In this document: one piece after another, positions 47,153-55,506 of the stretch
How the letters are laid out: each line of letters begins with the position of its first letter
Numbering within the stretch: the stretch's first letter is position 1
Source: an uncultured Kordia sp.
GTDB lineage: Bacteria > Bacteroidota > Bacteroidia > Flavobacteriales > Flavobacteriaceae
Assembly: GCF_947496985.1 (NCBI RefSeq)
Contig: NZ_CANMEZ010000003.1
Span: 186,001 to 250,000, forward strand
Length of the DNA stretch: 64,000 nt
Reading direction: 5' to 3'
The notes under the pieces: model-generated
The model's database searches: none
Told to the model about the DNA's origin: nothing
Seen by the model: only the letters and a program-made list of their open reading frames with translations
Position numbers and translations under genes: made by a program

Positions 47153-47971
47153 TTAATATTGCTCCGATTCATTAGGGAAATCAACCGATTTCACATCAGC
47201 AGCATACTGTTTAAAAGCGTTTGTCATTTCTTCATACATACTTAAATAACGACGTAAAAAACGTGGATTAAACTCATGTGTCATTCCTAACATATCATGT
47301 GTTACCAATACTTGTCCGTCTACACCATTTCCAGCACCAATTCCAATCACAGGAATCGTAAGACTTTCAGCAACTTCTTTTGCTAAAGTAGCAGGAACTT
47401 TTTCCAATACAACCGCAAAACAACCTGCTTTTTCAAGCATTTTGGCATCTTCTTTTAATTTAGCAGCTTCTTCTTCTTCTTTTGCACGAACTGTATATGT
47501 TCCAAACTTATAAATAGATTGTGGCGTTAATCCTAAATGCCCCATCACAGGAATTCCAGCATTTAAAATACGCTTTATTGATTCTTTAATTTCTTTTCCT
47601 CCTTCAACTTTTACAGCATGTCCACCAGATTCTTTCATAATTCGAATCGCAGAACGCAATGCTTCTTTCGGATCAGATTGATACGTTCCAAAAGGTAAAT
47701 CTACTACAACCAAAGCTCTATTAATTGCTCTAACAACAGAAGAAGCATGGTAAATCATTTGATCTAATGTAATAGGTAATGTCGTTTCGTGTCCGGCCAT
47801 TACATTACTGGCAGAGTCTCCAACTAAAATTACATCAATTCCAGCACCATCTACAATCTTTGCCATTGTATAATCATAAGCGGTAAGCATGGAAATTTTT
47901 TCTCCATTACTTTTCATTTCTACAACTGATTTAGTGGTAACTCTTTTGTACTGTTTCTTTGCAACTGACAT
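47153..47971 (-). CDS. panB: 3-methyl-2-oxobutanoate hydroxymethyltransferase
   Basis: A 272-residue PanB. I start it at 47971 ([16 protein letters not shown]); a longer frame to 48094 only adds a hydrophobic stretch foreign to the family. Family motifs are [40 protein letters not shown], the catalytic-site [17 protein letters not shown], and [14 protein letters not shown]. It adds a hydroxymethyl group from methylenetetrahydrofolate to 2-oxoisovalerate in pantothenate synthesis. Other pan genes are not in the window. Confidence 0.95.
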   Translation of the reverse strand: MSVAKKQYKRVTTKSVVEMKSNGEKISMLTAYDYTMAKIVDGAGIDVILVGDSASNVMAGHETTLPITLDQMIYHASSVVRAINRALVVVDLPFGTYQSDPKEALRSAIRIMKESGGHAVKVEGGKEIKESIKRILNAGIPVMGHLGLTPQSIYKFGTYTVRAKEEEEAAKLKEDAKMLEKAGCFAVVLEKVPATLAKEVAESLTIPVIGIGAGNGVDGQVLVTHDMLGMTHEFNPRFLRRYLSMYEEMTNAFKQYAADVKSVDFPNESEQY

Positions 47972-48153
47972 ATATAATATTTTATGAAGCCATAAAAATA
48001 ATACAAAAAAAACTAGTGTTAACGTATGATGAGGTAAATAATTTAAAATCAGACAAACATAATGCGCTATATTTTTCGCAAGAAAAAATATCAATTACAG
48101 TTTATCCGTAATTAAAAGACAGTAATTATTGCAAACTTCTTATATATAAATCG

Positions 48154-48364
48154 TATATTTGTTTAATATTTATTTACAAACGTTAAACAATATTGAATTT
48201 GTTAACGGAAATAATATTATTTATAATATGTGTGACAACAAAATCGAAGCGTGTTAGTTTTGTACACAGCTTAACTTAACGCATTCTAAGGACATGTAAC
48301 ACAAGTTAGTTTAGTTGATCCTAGGAATCTTATGGTGCGATTAGTAAGATTTCTAGGATTTTTA
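48154..48364 (+). ncRNA. Possible small noncoding transcript with own promoter and terminator
   Basis: TTG at 48129-48131, 22 bp, then TATATTTG at 48154-48161 is a near-ideal flavobacterial promoter, and a strong rightward terminator sits at 48318-48364. The genes on both sides read leftwards, so the roughly 195-nt transcript belongs to neither. Its only ATG frame is a nine-codon MCDNKIEAC. A bulged stem is seen around 48179-48205 (CGTTAA/TTAACG). Size and placement would suit a 6S-like or other regulatory RNA, but I cannot match a family. Confidence 0.4.
48318..48364 (+). terminator. Strong rightward terminator without a rightward gene
   Basis: ATCCTAGGAATCTTA / TAAGATTTCTAGGAT, 15-bp stem with one G-T pair and 12-nt loop, followed by TTTT. 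The minus-strand reading has no T run, so it serves a plus-strand transcript. Confidence 0.7.
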
Positions 48365-48415
48365 ATTTACAATATTTTCTTGTAATAAAAGCAAAGCTCC
48401 TGTGAAAAAGAAAGC

Positions 48416-48811
48416 TTATTGATATTTTAAAATGAACTTTCTCACCTTTTTTTCATCGATCTCTCCCTTATCATTGAAAACTTTCCCTTTGTAGAGAATC
48501 TTTATAATGTTTTTCCATGATTTACCAGCCAAACTACTCGTAAATAATGTTTTTTCACTGTCAAAAAAAACGATCTTTACTGCATCATCGCCAAAGTAAT
48601 TTTGTGTTCCTCCGTTATCAGCCTCCATATATATCAATTCATCTTCGCCATCAAGTGAATAAATAGTAAATTTTGATCCAAAATCTTCTCTTTCGAATTT
48701 GAAGATTTCTTTTCCATCTACTTTTACTTTATCCTTTTTGAATTTTACTTTTTGTGCATAAATAGTATTTGATACTAATGCTAACAATACAATAATTATT
48801 ATTTTTTTCAT
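48416..48811 (-). CDS. Small secreted protein of unknown function
   Basis: A 131-residue protein with a clean signal peptide (MKKIIIIVLLALVSNTIYAQ). The mature part is a charged beta-rich domain (VKFKKDKVKVDGKEIFKFER; GDDAVKIVFFDSEKTLFTSS) with no cysteine. I recognise no named family. It stands alone, 92 bp after the neighbouring gene, and is followed by a T9SS-free, non-coding stretch. Probably periplasmic. Confidence 0.65.
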   Translation of the reverse strand: MKKIIIIVLLALVSNTIYAQKVKFKKDKVKVDGKEIFKFEREDFGSKFTIYSLDGEDELIYMEADNGGTQNYFGDDAVKIVFFDSEKTLFTSSLAGKSWKNIIKILYKGKVFNDKGEIDEKKVRKFILKYQ

Positions 48812-48903
48812 TCTTATAATTTTAGCCGCATAATATAATATTTATATAATTTTTACAAAAATCTTTTTTTAAAATTATCTCTCTGTAATTACTAATTTTA
48901 TGT

Positions 48904-49392
48904 TTAGATTTTTTTAATCGGAATCCAAACCTCTTCCTGCGAGTTTTCATCAGATGGATTATAGTTTTCTCCCAATACTTCAAAATGTGGTCTGTTATCT
49001 AAATTATAGCTTGAATTTGGCAACCATTCACCAAAAATATAATTCGCTAATGCTGGAAAGCCAGAAGGTAGTCCTTTATAAATAAATACAGCGTACAAAC
49101 CAGATTCGATGGTTAAGGTTTCCATTTCATCAGGAATAAAAGAGAAATCAATAACTTCTGTCATAGCATATTTAGTAAACGCTGTCTGCGGATTGAAATT
49201 TTTAAAATACAAATCGTCATCATATACTTGAATAGAATAAAAATCGCTGCCAATTACATTTTTGACATGCTTTCTATTTTGCATAAAACTTCTCCATAAT
49301 ACTGGAGTTGTGTTATTGACTAAAGACATTCGAGTTGACTTCCCAATGAGTTTTTTCTGCGGAAGCGTTTGTATTGTTGGAGTTTTAAACAT
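48904..49392 (-). CDS. GyrI-like / AraC effector-binding domain protein
   Basis: A 162-residue stand-alone effector-binding domain: IQTLPQKKLIGKSTRMSLVN, TPVLWRSFMQNRKHVKNVIG, a central YAVFIYKGLPSGFPALANYI and the C-terminal RPHFEVLGENYNPSDENSQE. This fold binds small hydrophobic ligands in AraC-type and BmrR regulators or gyrase in SbmC. No DNA-binding domain is attached. It starts 4 bp after the stop of the bile-acid symporter-type gene, so the two are probably co-expressed. Confidence 0.8.
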   Translation of the reverse strand: MFKTPTIQTLPQKKLIGKSTRMSLVNNTTPVLWRSFMQNRKHVKNVIGSDFYSIQVYDDDLYFKNFNPQTAFTKYAMTEVIDFSFIPDEMETLTIESGLYAVFIYKGLPSGFPALANYIFGEWLPNSSYNLDNRPHFEVLGENYNPSDENSQEEVWIPIKKI

Positions 49393-49396
49393 AAAA

Positions 49397-50266
49397 TTAA
49401 TTTATTTCTTTTCGTTTACTAAAATACCACATTAAAATACTACCCGTCACAAACATCCAAATGGAATATGCAACAATAGGAATAGCCATATCTAAATTGT
49501 TTAAAACTGTAGTTGCAATTACAATTGCTAATGTTCCATTTTGAATACCACTTTCTACGGTTATGGAGATAGAATCTTTTAAATTGAGCTTAAATAAACG
49601 AGCCGTTACATAACCTAATGTCATAGTGGCAATATTAAGAAGTAACGTTACCACTCCAACTTGTTTCATGGCATCTCCTAGAAATTTCCATTTTGCAGCC
49701 ACGATTGCAATAAAAATCAATACAAAAATAACTGTAGAAGCTGTACGCATTTGTTTTTCCATTCGTATAGCAAACGCTGGTTTTGAACGACGAATGAGCA
49801 TTCCTATTGAAATAGGTATGGCAATAATAACAAGTATTTGAAGTATAATATCTATTATAGGTAACTTAATCACAACATCAGTAGTACTTCCAAAATAGTC
49901 AAGTGCAAATGATAAAATTGTCGGAATTGTCAAAATAGTTGCAAAACTGACAATAGCTGTTAAGGTAACTGACAAGGCAATATTTCCTTTGCAAACTTGT
50001 GTGATCAAATTACTTGTAGGGCCACCAGGGGCAGCTGCTAAAATCATTAATCCAATTGCCATGGTGGAATCTAAACCAAAAGCAATGGCTAATGAGAAGC
50101 CAATAATTGGTAAAAATATAAGCTGATTTACAATGCCAATAAACGCTGCTTTAGGATATTTTGTAATTCGTGTAAAATCTTTTGGAACTAAGGTCATTCC
50201 CATACCTAGCATAATAATACCAAGCGATAGGGGAAGTAATACTTTGGTTAGAATAGTCGTAATCAT
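49397..50266 (-). CDS. Bile acid:sodium symporter (BASS) family transporter
   Basis: A 289-residue membrane protein with nine or ten helices. The family signatures are AAPGGPTSNLITQVCKGNIA (the unwound crossover helix near residue 85) and GIQNGTLAIVIATTVLNNLD in the second repeat; the latter contains the conserved E-x-G-x-Q sodium-site motif (ESGIQN). It probably imports a monocarboxylate or similar organic anion with sodium; bile acid is unlikely for a marine bacterium. The effector-binding gene follows after 4 bp. Confidence 0.9.
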   Translation of the reverse strand: MITTILTKVLLPLSLGIIMLGMGMTLVPKDFTRITKYPKAAFIGIVNQLIFLPIIGFSLAIAFGLDSTMAIGLMILAAAPGGPTSNLITQVCKGNIALSVTLTAIVSFATILTIPTILSFALDYFGSTTDVVIKLPIIDIILQILVIIAIPISIGMLIRRSKPAFAIRMEKQMRTASTVIFVLIFIAIVAAKWKFLGDAMKQVGVVTLLLNIATMTLGYVTARLFKLNLKDSISITVESGIQNGTLAIVIATTVLNNLDMAIPIVAYSIWMFVTGSILMWYFSKRKEIN

Positions 50267-50339
50267 TGGTTGGTTATTTTGCTAAACAATGTAGTGATAA
50301 TAAATGGAATGAAATTTTATGGAATGTTATATTTTTAAT

Positions 50340-50756
50340 TCAATTTGAGTCGACTCTTTTATATACGTAAGTCCTTCGCATTTTTCCTTTTCTATTAGGT
50401 AGAAAAAAAATGAGTTTTCTTTTTTTGATCTTAACAGTCCAAGAATGAAATGTTTTTGGATTATTTTTTTCTCTTGTTAAAATTGTGATTTTCTTCTTGT
50501 AGAGAATATAACCTTTTGAAATCTCTGGTGTGTATTTTCTAAAAGTTTTCCAATCTTTTTTACTAGAAACGTTATAATTTTTTCGTGTATATGTTGAATC
50601 AGAATGAATGATAATTTCTGTAACTATATAAGAGTAATTTGGATAATAATTATGATCATGTGCCAAATAGATTTTGTCTTTGTTTTGACTTAAGCTAATG
50701 GTTGTAATGAAAAATAAGGTTAGGGCGATAGCTGTTTTTTTTAATAGATATTTCAT
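50340..50756 (-). CDS. Small secreted protein of unknown function
   Basis: A 138-residue protein with signal peptide (KTAIALTLFFITTISLSQ). The mature part is basic and rich in Tyr and Lys (YYPNYSYIVTEIIIHSDSTY, then KKRKLIFFLPNRKGKMRRTY). It looks like a small periplasmic beta-sheet protein; I do not recognise a family. It is upstream of the symporter gene on the same strand with a 73-bp gap. Confidence 0.62.
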   Translation of the reverse strand: MKYLLKKTAIALTLFFITTISLSQNKDKIYLAHDHNYYPNYSYIVTEIIIHSDSTYTRKNYNVSSKKDWKTFRKYTPEISKGYILYKKKITILTREKNNPKTFHSWTVKIKKRKLIFFLPNRKGKMRRTYVYKRVDSN

Positions 50757-50928
50757 AAAAAAGATTCAATATTCAAGAATAGACCATTATCTTAATAAAA
50801 ATCACTTATTTATAAAAAAGTAAAAGTAGTTAAATAATATGGTTGGAGATTTGTTAAAAATCTTAAAACTATGATAAAACGAAACTAGTTTTCCAGTTTT
50901 TATATTATTTTTCAAAAAATCAATCAAC

Positions 50929-51387
50929 ATGAAAACCTATATCCTCTTATTATTTTGTATAATTAGTTTTAGCTTGAATGCCCAAACAGACGATGTAAAA
51001 GCTGTAAAACAAGCTGTAATTCAATTTTTTGAAGGATTTCACAAAAAAGATTCTGTCATGATGCAAGAAGTAGTTCATAAAGATATCATCTTGCAAACGA
51101 CCTTCATGACTAAAAAAGGAGAGTCAATATTACGAAAAGGCAATGCCGAAGGCTTTATAAAAGCGGTTGCTACTAGAGCTGACAGTCCAACTTGGGATGA
51201 ACGTATTCAATCTTATAACGTTCAAATAGATGGAACAATGGCCAATGTATGGACACCTTACGAATTTTGGTTAGATGGAAAGTTTTTGCATTGTGGCGTA
51301 AATTCATTTCAACTATTTAAGGACAACGGAAAGTGGAAAATTATCTACTTAATTGATACACGCCGGAAAAAAGGTTGTCAAGAATAA
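50929..51387 (+). CDS. Secreted NTF2-like (SnoaL/DUF4440-type) protein
   Basis: A 152-residue protein with signal peptide (TYILLLFCIISFSLNAQ) and an NTF2-like cone fold: VKQAVIQFFEGFHKKDSVMM, a beta-sheet segment ending VWTPYEFWLDGKFLHCGVNS, and FQLFKDNGKWKIIYLIDTRR. This family binds or acts on small molecules and is common in Bacteroidota periplasm; the ligand is unknown. It stands alone, ending in a bidirectional terminator. Confidence 0.82.
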   Translation: MKTYILLLFCIISFSLNAQTDDVKAVKQAVIQFFEGFHKKDSVMMQEVVHKDIILQTTFMTKKGESILRKGNAEGFIKAVATRADSPTWDERIQSYNVQIDGTMANVWTPYEFWLDGKFLHCGVNSFQLFKDNGKWKIIYLIDTRRKKGCQE

Positions 51388-51410
51388 TTATAAGTATATC
51401 TTCAAAATAT

Positions 51411-51438
51411 AAAGAGACGAATTATAACTCGTCTCTTT
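51411..51438. terminator. Hairpin between convergent genes
   Basis: AAAGAGACGA / TCGTCTCTTT, 10-bp perfect stem with an 8-nt loop, centred between the stops of the NTF2-like gene (51387) and the peptide gene (51460). Confidence 0.7.
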
Positions 51439-51459
51439 ACAATAATTATCACTTAATGT

Positions 51460-51684
51460 CTATCCAACAGTAGGATCATTTGGATCTATAGTATCCGTAA
51501 TCGTGTCTGTTGATGTGTGCGTATACGTATCTGTAAGTGTATCCGTAAATGTGTCGGTAAATGTGTGCGTGAACGTGTGTGTAAAAGTTCCTGTAATTGA
51601 TGCGCGTCCTCCTTTAATACCGACGTTAAGATTAGAGATTGATTTCTTGTTAAGCGCTAATGCTTTGATACTTCTGTTTTTCAT
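51460..51684 (-). CDS. Lanthipeptide-type leader fused to a cysteine-free Thr-alternating core
   Basis: A 74-residue peptide. The leader MKNRSIKALALNKKSISNLN plus VGIKGG is clearly related to that at 33013 and carries the Gly-Gly processing site at 25-26. The 48-residue core has Thr at every odd position from 31 to 65, the even positions alternating bulky (F, L, Y, I) and His/Asp: repeats of TFTH, TFTD, TLTD, TYTH, TITD. It has no cysteine, so no lanthionine could form; dehydration of threonine or an unmodified beta-ribbon are alternatives. At DNA level this is an imperfect 12-bp tandem repeat. The opposite-strand frame at 51503-51709 is its shadow. Confidence 0.72.
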   Translation of the reverse strand: MKNRSIKALALNKKSISNLNVGIKGGRASITGTFTHTFTHTFTDTFTDTLTDTYTHTSTDTITDTIDPNDPTVG

Positions 51685-51820
51685 GATTAATAATTTTTAT
51701 GGTAAATAATACACTGAAGTTACTGAAAAAAGAATGTAAAAATCTTAAAAAAAATGTAATATTTTTGATAATATTTCTCACGAAATTACATGTGATTGCG
51801 TGTGTCAAGAAAAAAGCATA

Positions 51821-53239
51821 CTAACAATCTGCTAAGTTTACACCAACGGCCAAACCGCCTTCAGAAGTTTCTTTATACTTTGAATTCATATCTTTTGCGG
51901 TTTCCCACATGGTGTTCACTACTTTATCAAGCGGAACTTTAACGTCTTCAGGATTGGTTTCCATTGCAAGTTCGGCTGCATTAATCGCTTTTATCGCTCC
52001 CATAGAATTTCGCTCAATGCATGGTACTTGTACTAAGCCACCAATAGGATCACAGGTTAAACCTAAATGATGTTCCATGGCAATTTCGGCAGCAATCATG
52101 ACTTGTTCAGGCGAACCTCCATATAATTCTGTCAATGCACCAGCTGCCATGGCAGAAGATACGCCAATTTCAGCTTGACAACCACCCATTGCAGCAGAAA
52201 TAGTGGCACCTTTCTTAAAAATGCTTCCAATTTCACCAGCAACTAATAAAAAGCGTTTGATATGACTAAAATCTGCTTTATGATTTTCAATCACCATATA
52301 ATACATTAAAACTGCAGGAATAACACCAGCGCTCCCATTCGTTGGTGCTGTCACAACTCTTCCTAATGAAGCATTTACTTCATTTACAGCTAAAGCAAAA
52401 CAGCTTACCCATTTAAAAATTTGACGAAACTTTACGGTAGTCTTTCTTATCTTTTGTAACCAATCTTCGGGAGAGTTATATGGTAAATCACCTTTTAACT
52501 TTTGGTGAATATCATATGCTCTTCGTTTTACATTAAGTCCACCAGGCAAAATTCCAGTGGTATGACAACCAGTGTACATACATTCTAACATGGTGTTCCA
52601 AACACGACGCAATTCGGCATCGATCTCTTCTGGAAAACGCAATAAAGTTTCGTTTAGTAAAACAATTTCAGAAATCTTCTTTTGTTCTTGATTGCAAAAA
52701 TCGATTAAATCGGTTGCTTTATTAATAGGAAATGGGAAAATACGAATTGGATGATCCGTATCTGAATGTGTTTCTTCTTCCTTTACCACAAAACCACCAC
52801 CGATAGAATAAAAAGTAGATGAATATATTTTATGATTTGCAACGGCATGAAAAGTAATACCATTTGGATGAAAAGGAAGAAAATCTGAATTAAATATAAT
52901 GTCTTTACTTGGTGTAAAAGAGATTTCTTTTTCTTGATTGAAATTTAAAACTTCTTGTTCATTAATAGAACTTACAATTGTGGAAATACTTTCAGTAGGA
53001 ACCGTTTCTGGGTCTGCACCATACAACCCAAGTAAAACTGCCAAATCGGTAGCATGCCCTTTTCCAGTTAAAGATAAAGAACCGTATAAATCTACTTTAA
53101 TTGAAGTAACTGCATCAAAAAGATCAGTAGCTTTTAACTCTTCAATCCAGCTTTCAGCAGCTCTCCAAGGACCTAAAGTATGGGAACTTGACGGGCCAAC
53201 ACCAATTTTAAGCATATCAAATACACTGATGTATTCCAT
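51821..53239 (-). CDS. sdaA: L-serine ammonia-lyase (iron-sulfur type)
   Basis: A 472-residue single-chain L-serine dehydratase with beta domain first ([19 protein letters not shown]) and alpha domain after. Cysteines expected to hold the [4Fe-4S] cluster are seen in [16 protein letters not shown] and [18 protein letters not shown], with [12 protein letters not shown] and [15 protein letters not shown] in between. It converts serine to pyruvate and ammonia. A lone gene, divergent from dnaK with 237 bp between their starts. Confidence 0.94.
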   Translation of the reverse strand: MEYISVFDMLKIGVGPSSSHTLGPWRAAESWIEELKATDLFDAVTSIKVDLYGSLSLTGKGHATDLAVLLGLYGADPETVPTESISTIVSSINEQEVLNFNQEKEISFTPSKDIIFNSDFLPFHPNGITFHAVANHKIYSSTFYSIGGGFVVKEEETHSDTDHPIRIFPFPINKATDLIDFCNQEQKKISEIVLLNETLLRFPEEIDAELRRVWNTMLECMYTGCHTTGILPGGLNVKRRAYDIHQKLKGDLPYNSPEDWLQKIRKTTVKFRQIFKWVSCFALAVNEVNASLGRVVTAPTNGSAGVIPAVLMYYMVIENHKADFSHIKRFLLVAGEIGSIFKKGATISAAMGGCQAEIGVSSAMAAGALTELYGGSPEQVMIAAEIAMEHHLGLTCDPIGGLVQVPCIERNSMGAIKAINAAELAMETNPEDVKVPLDKVVNTMWETAKDMNSKYKETSEGGLAVGVNLADC

Positions 53240-53397
53240 TATATATTCAGTTTAGTAAAACAAATATATAGGATTCAGATTAACAAAAAGGATGTATCGC
53301 ATGAAATTTATCGAAGAAAAAACAAAAGTTCTGCCAACCTGTCATTCAATCTTGCCATAATCGTAAATCTATCTGACAAAACTTTAGCATTTTAGGG

Positions 53398-53414
53398 TTG
53401 GCATAGTCATTGTC
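53398..53414 (+). promoter_or_regulatory. Sigma-54-like promoter before dnaK
   Basis: TTGGCATAGTCATTGTC resembles the -24/-12 element TTGGCACG-N4-TTGCA: GG at 53400-53401 and GT 10 bp later. Initiation about 12 bp downstream would leave a leader of about 50 nt to the dnaK ATG. Nearby TGCCA, CTGTCA and CTGACA elements at 53330-53385 may be activator sites. Confidence 0.4.
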
Positions 53415-53476
53415 TTATGGATAACAGTAAAAAAATAAAAATCACAACACAATAGATAAAAGTTTAAAATAAGGTT

Positions 53477-55384
53477 ATGAGTAAAATTATTGGAATCGAT
53501 TTAGGAACTACCAACTCATGTGTTTCCGTAATGGAAGGAAATGAACCAGTAGTAATCGCAAACGCTGAAGGAAGACGAACTACTCCTTCTGTTATTGCTT
53601 TTGTTGAAGGCGGAGAAATCAAAGTTGGTGATCCTGCAAAAAGACAATCTGTAACAAACCCTACAAAAACAGTTTATTCTATCAAACGTTTTATGGGGAA
53701 CAAATTTTCAGAATCTGCTAAAGAAGCAGGACGTGTTCCATATAAAGTAGTAAAAGGAGATAACGATACGCCAAGAGTTGATATTGACGGACGTTTATAT
53801 TCTCCACAAGAATTATCTGCAATGATTCTTCAAAAAATGAAGAAAACTGCTGAGGAATTCTTAGGACAAGATGTTTCGGAAGCTGTAATTACAGTACCAG
53901 CATATTTTAATGATGCACAACGTCAAGCTACAAAAGAAGCAGGAGAAATTGCAGGATTAAAAGTTAGAAGAATTATCAATGAGCCAACTGCTGCGGCATT
54001 AGCTTATGGAATGGATAAGAAAGGAACAGATCAAAAGATCGTTGTTTTTGACTTTGGAGGTGGAACACATGATGTTTCTATTCTAGAATTAGGAGATGGA
54101 GTATTTGAAGTATTATCTACTGATGGAGATACACACTTAGGTGGAGATGATGTTGATGAGAAAATCATTAACTGGTTGGCAGATGAGTTCAATAGTGAAG
54201 AAGGAATGGATTTACGTAAAGATCCAATGGCATTACAACGTTTAAAAGAAGCGTCTGAAAAAGCAAAAATTGAATTATCAAGTACAACTTCTACGGAAAT
54301 TAACTTGCCATATATTACTGCTACAGCTAGTGGACCAAAGCACTTGGTTCGTACATTATCTAGAGCAAAATTTGAGCAATTAATCGACGATTTAGTAAAA
54401 AGAACAATTGAGCCTTGCCAAACTGCTTTGAAAAATGCTGGTTTATCAACAGGAGATATTGACGAAATTATCTTAGTAGGAGGTTCTACACGTATTCCTG
54501 CTGTACAAGAAGCAGTAGAAAAATTCTTTGGTAAAAAACCAAGTAAAGGTGTAAATCCTGATGAAGTTGTTGCTGTAGGAGCTGCAATTCAAGGTGGAGT
54601 TTTAACAGGAGATGTAAAAGACGTTTTATTATTAGATGTTACACCACTTTCTCTTGGAATTGAGACAATGGGGAATGTAATGACAAAGCTAATTGATGCA
54701 AACACTACAATTCCAACAAAGAAATCTCAAGTATTTTCAACAGCTGCAGACAATCAGCCATCTGTGGAGATTCATGTACTACAAGGTGAGCGTCCAATGG
54801 CAGCAAACAATAAAACAATTGGTCGTTTCCATTTAGATGGAATTCCACCAGCACAAAGAGGAGTTCCTCAAATTGAAGTAACATTCGATATTGATGCTAA
54901 CGGAATTATCAATGTTTCAGCTAAAGATAAAGGAACAAACAAAGAACAAAACATTCGTATTGAAGCTTCTTCAGGATTAACAGAAGAAGAAATTGAGAAA
55001 ATGAAGCAAGAAGCGGAAGCAAATGCAGAAGCGGATAAAAAAGCAAAAGAAACTGTTGATAAGTTAAATGAAGCAGATTCTATGATTTTCCAAACAGAAA
55101 AGCAATTAAAAGAATTTGGTGATAAATTATCTGATGATAAGAAAAAGCCAATTGAAGATGCTTTAGAGGAATTGAAAAAAGCGTATGAAACAAAAGACAT
55201 CGCAGTGATTGATCCTGCTTTAGAGAAAATCAACGAAGCTTGGAAAGTTGCTAGTGAAGAAATGTACAAAGCACAAGCAGAAGCACAACAAGGCGGAGCT
55301 CCAGGACCAGATCCATCAGCACAAGGTGGAGATGATAAAGACGGAGAAGATGTTCAAGACGTAGATTTCGAGGAAGTTAAGTAA
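53477..55384 (+). CDS. dnaK: Molecular chaperone DnaK
   Basis: A 635-residue Hsp70. The ATPase domain carries [18 protein letters not shown], the [20 protein letters not shown] block and [18 protein letters not shown]; the substrate-binding domain has [20 protein letters not shown]; and the tail ends in DVDFEEVK. Of note, the usual FDLGGGTFD reads FDFGGGTHD, a conservative form common in Bacteroidota. It refolds proteins with DnaJ and GrpE, which are not next to it here. A strong terminator follows. Confidence 0.98.
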   Translation: MSKIIGIDLGTTNSCVSVMEGNEPVVIANAEGRRTTPSVIAFVEGGEIKVGDPAKRQSVTNPTKTVYSIKRFMGNKFSESAKEAGRVPYKVVKGDNDTPRVDIDGRLYSPQELSAMILQKMKKTAEEFLGQDVSEAVITVPAYFNDAQRQATKEAGEIAGLKVRRIINEPTAAALAYGMDKKGTDQKIVVFDFGGGTHDVSILELGDGVFEVLSTDGDTHLGGDDVDEKIINWLADEFNSEEGMDLRKDPMALQRLKEASEKAKIELSSTTSTEINLPYITATASGPKHLVRTLSRAKFEQLIDDLVKRTIEPCQTALKNAGLSTGDIDEIILVGGSTRIPAVQEAVEKFFGKKPSKGVNPDEVVAVGAAIQGGVLTGDVKDVLLLDVTPLSLGIETMGNVMTKLIDANTTIPTKKSQVFSTAADNQPSVEIHVLQGERPMAANNKTIGRFHLDGIPPAQRGVPQIEVTFDIDANGIINVSAKDKGTNKEQNIRIEASSGLTEEEIEKMKQEAEANAEADKKAKETVDKLNEADSMIFQTEKQLKEFGDKLSDDKKKPIEDALEELKKAYETKDIAVIDPALEKINEAWKVASEEMYKAQAEAQQGGAPGPDPSAQGGDDKDGEDVQDVDFEEVK

Positions 55385-55407
55385 TCTTAACAATTATTAT
55401 ATAAAAG

Positions 55408-55437
55408 AAAACCAGCTCAATTGAGCTGGTTTTTTTT
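55408..55437 (+). terminator. Strong terminator after dnaK
   Basis: AACCAGCTC-AATT-GAGCTGGTT with eight T following, 24 bp after the stop codon. Confidence 0.9.
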
Positions 55438-55506
55438 ATGATTTCTTCAAATATTTATTTTGTTGTCATATCGCACATAAGTCGAGATAAAACATAAATC
55501 ACATTC

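Noticed and set aside
47972-48094. N-terminal extension of panB
   Set aside because: The added 41 residues are hydrophobic and foreign to PanB; the ATG at 47971 gives the normal 272-residue length.
51500-51600. Tandem 12-bp repeats considered as a CRISPR-like or minisatellite array
   Set aside because: The unit is short, without spacers, imperfect and in phase with the peptide frame; it is coding.
51503-51709. Plus-strand frame of alternating Val/Ser (VSVSVSVNVSVN)
   Set aside because: It is the complement of the Thr-alternating peptide; the minus-strand frame has a leader related to the one at 33013.
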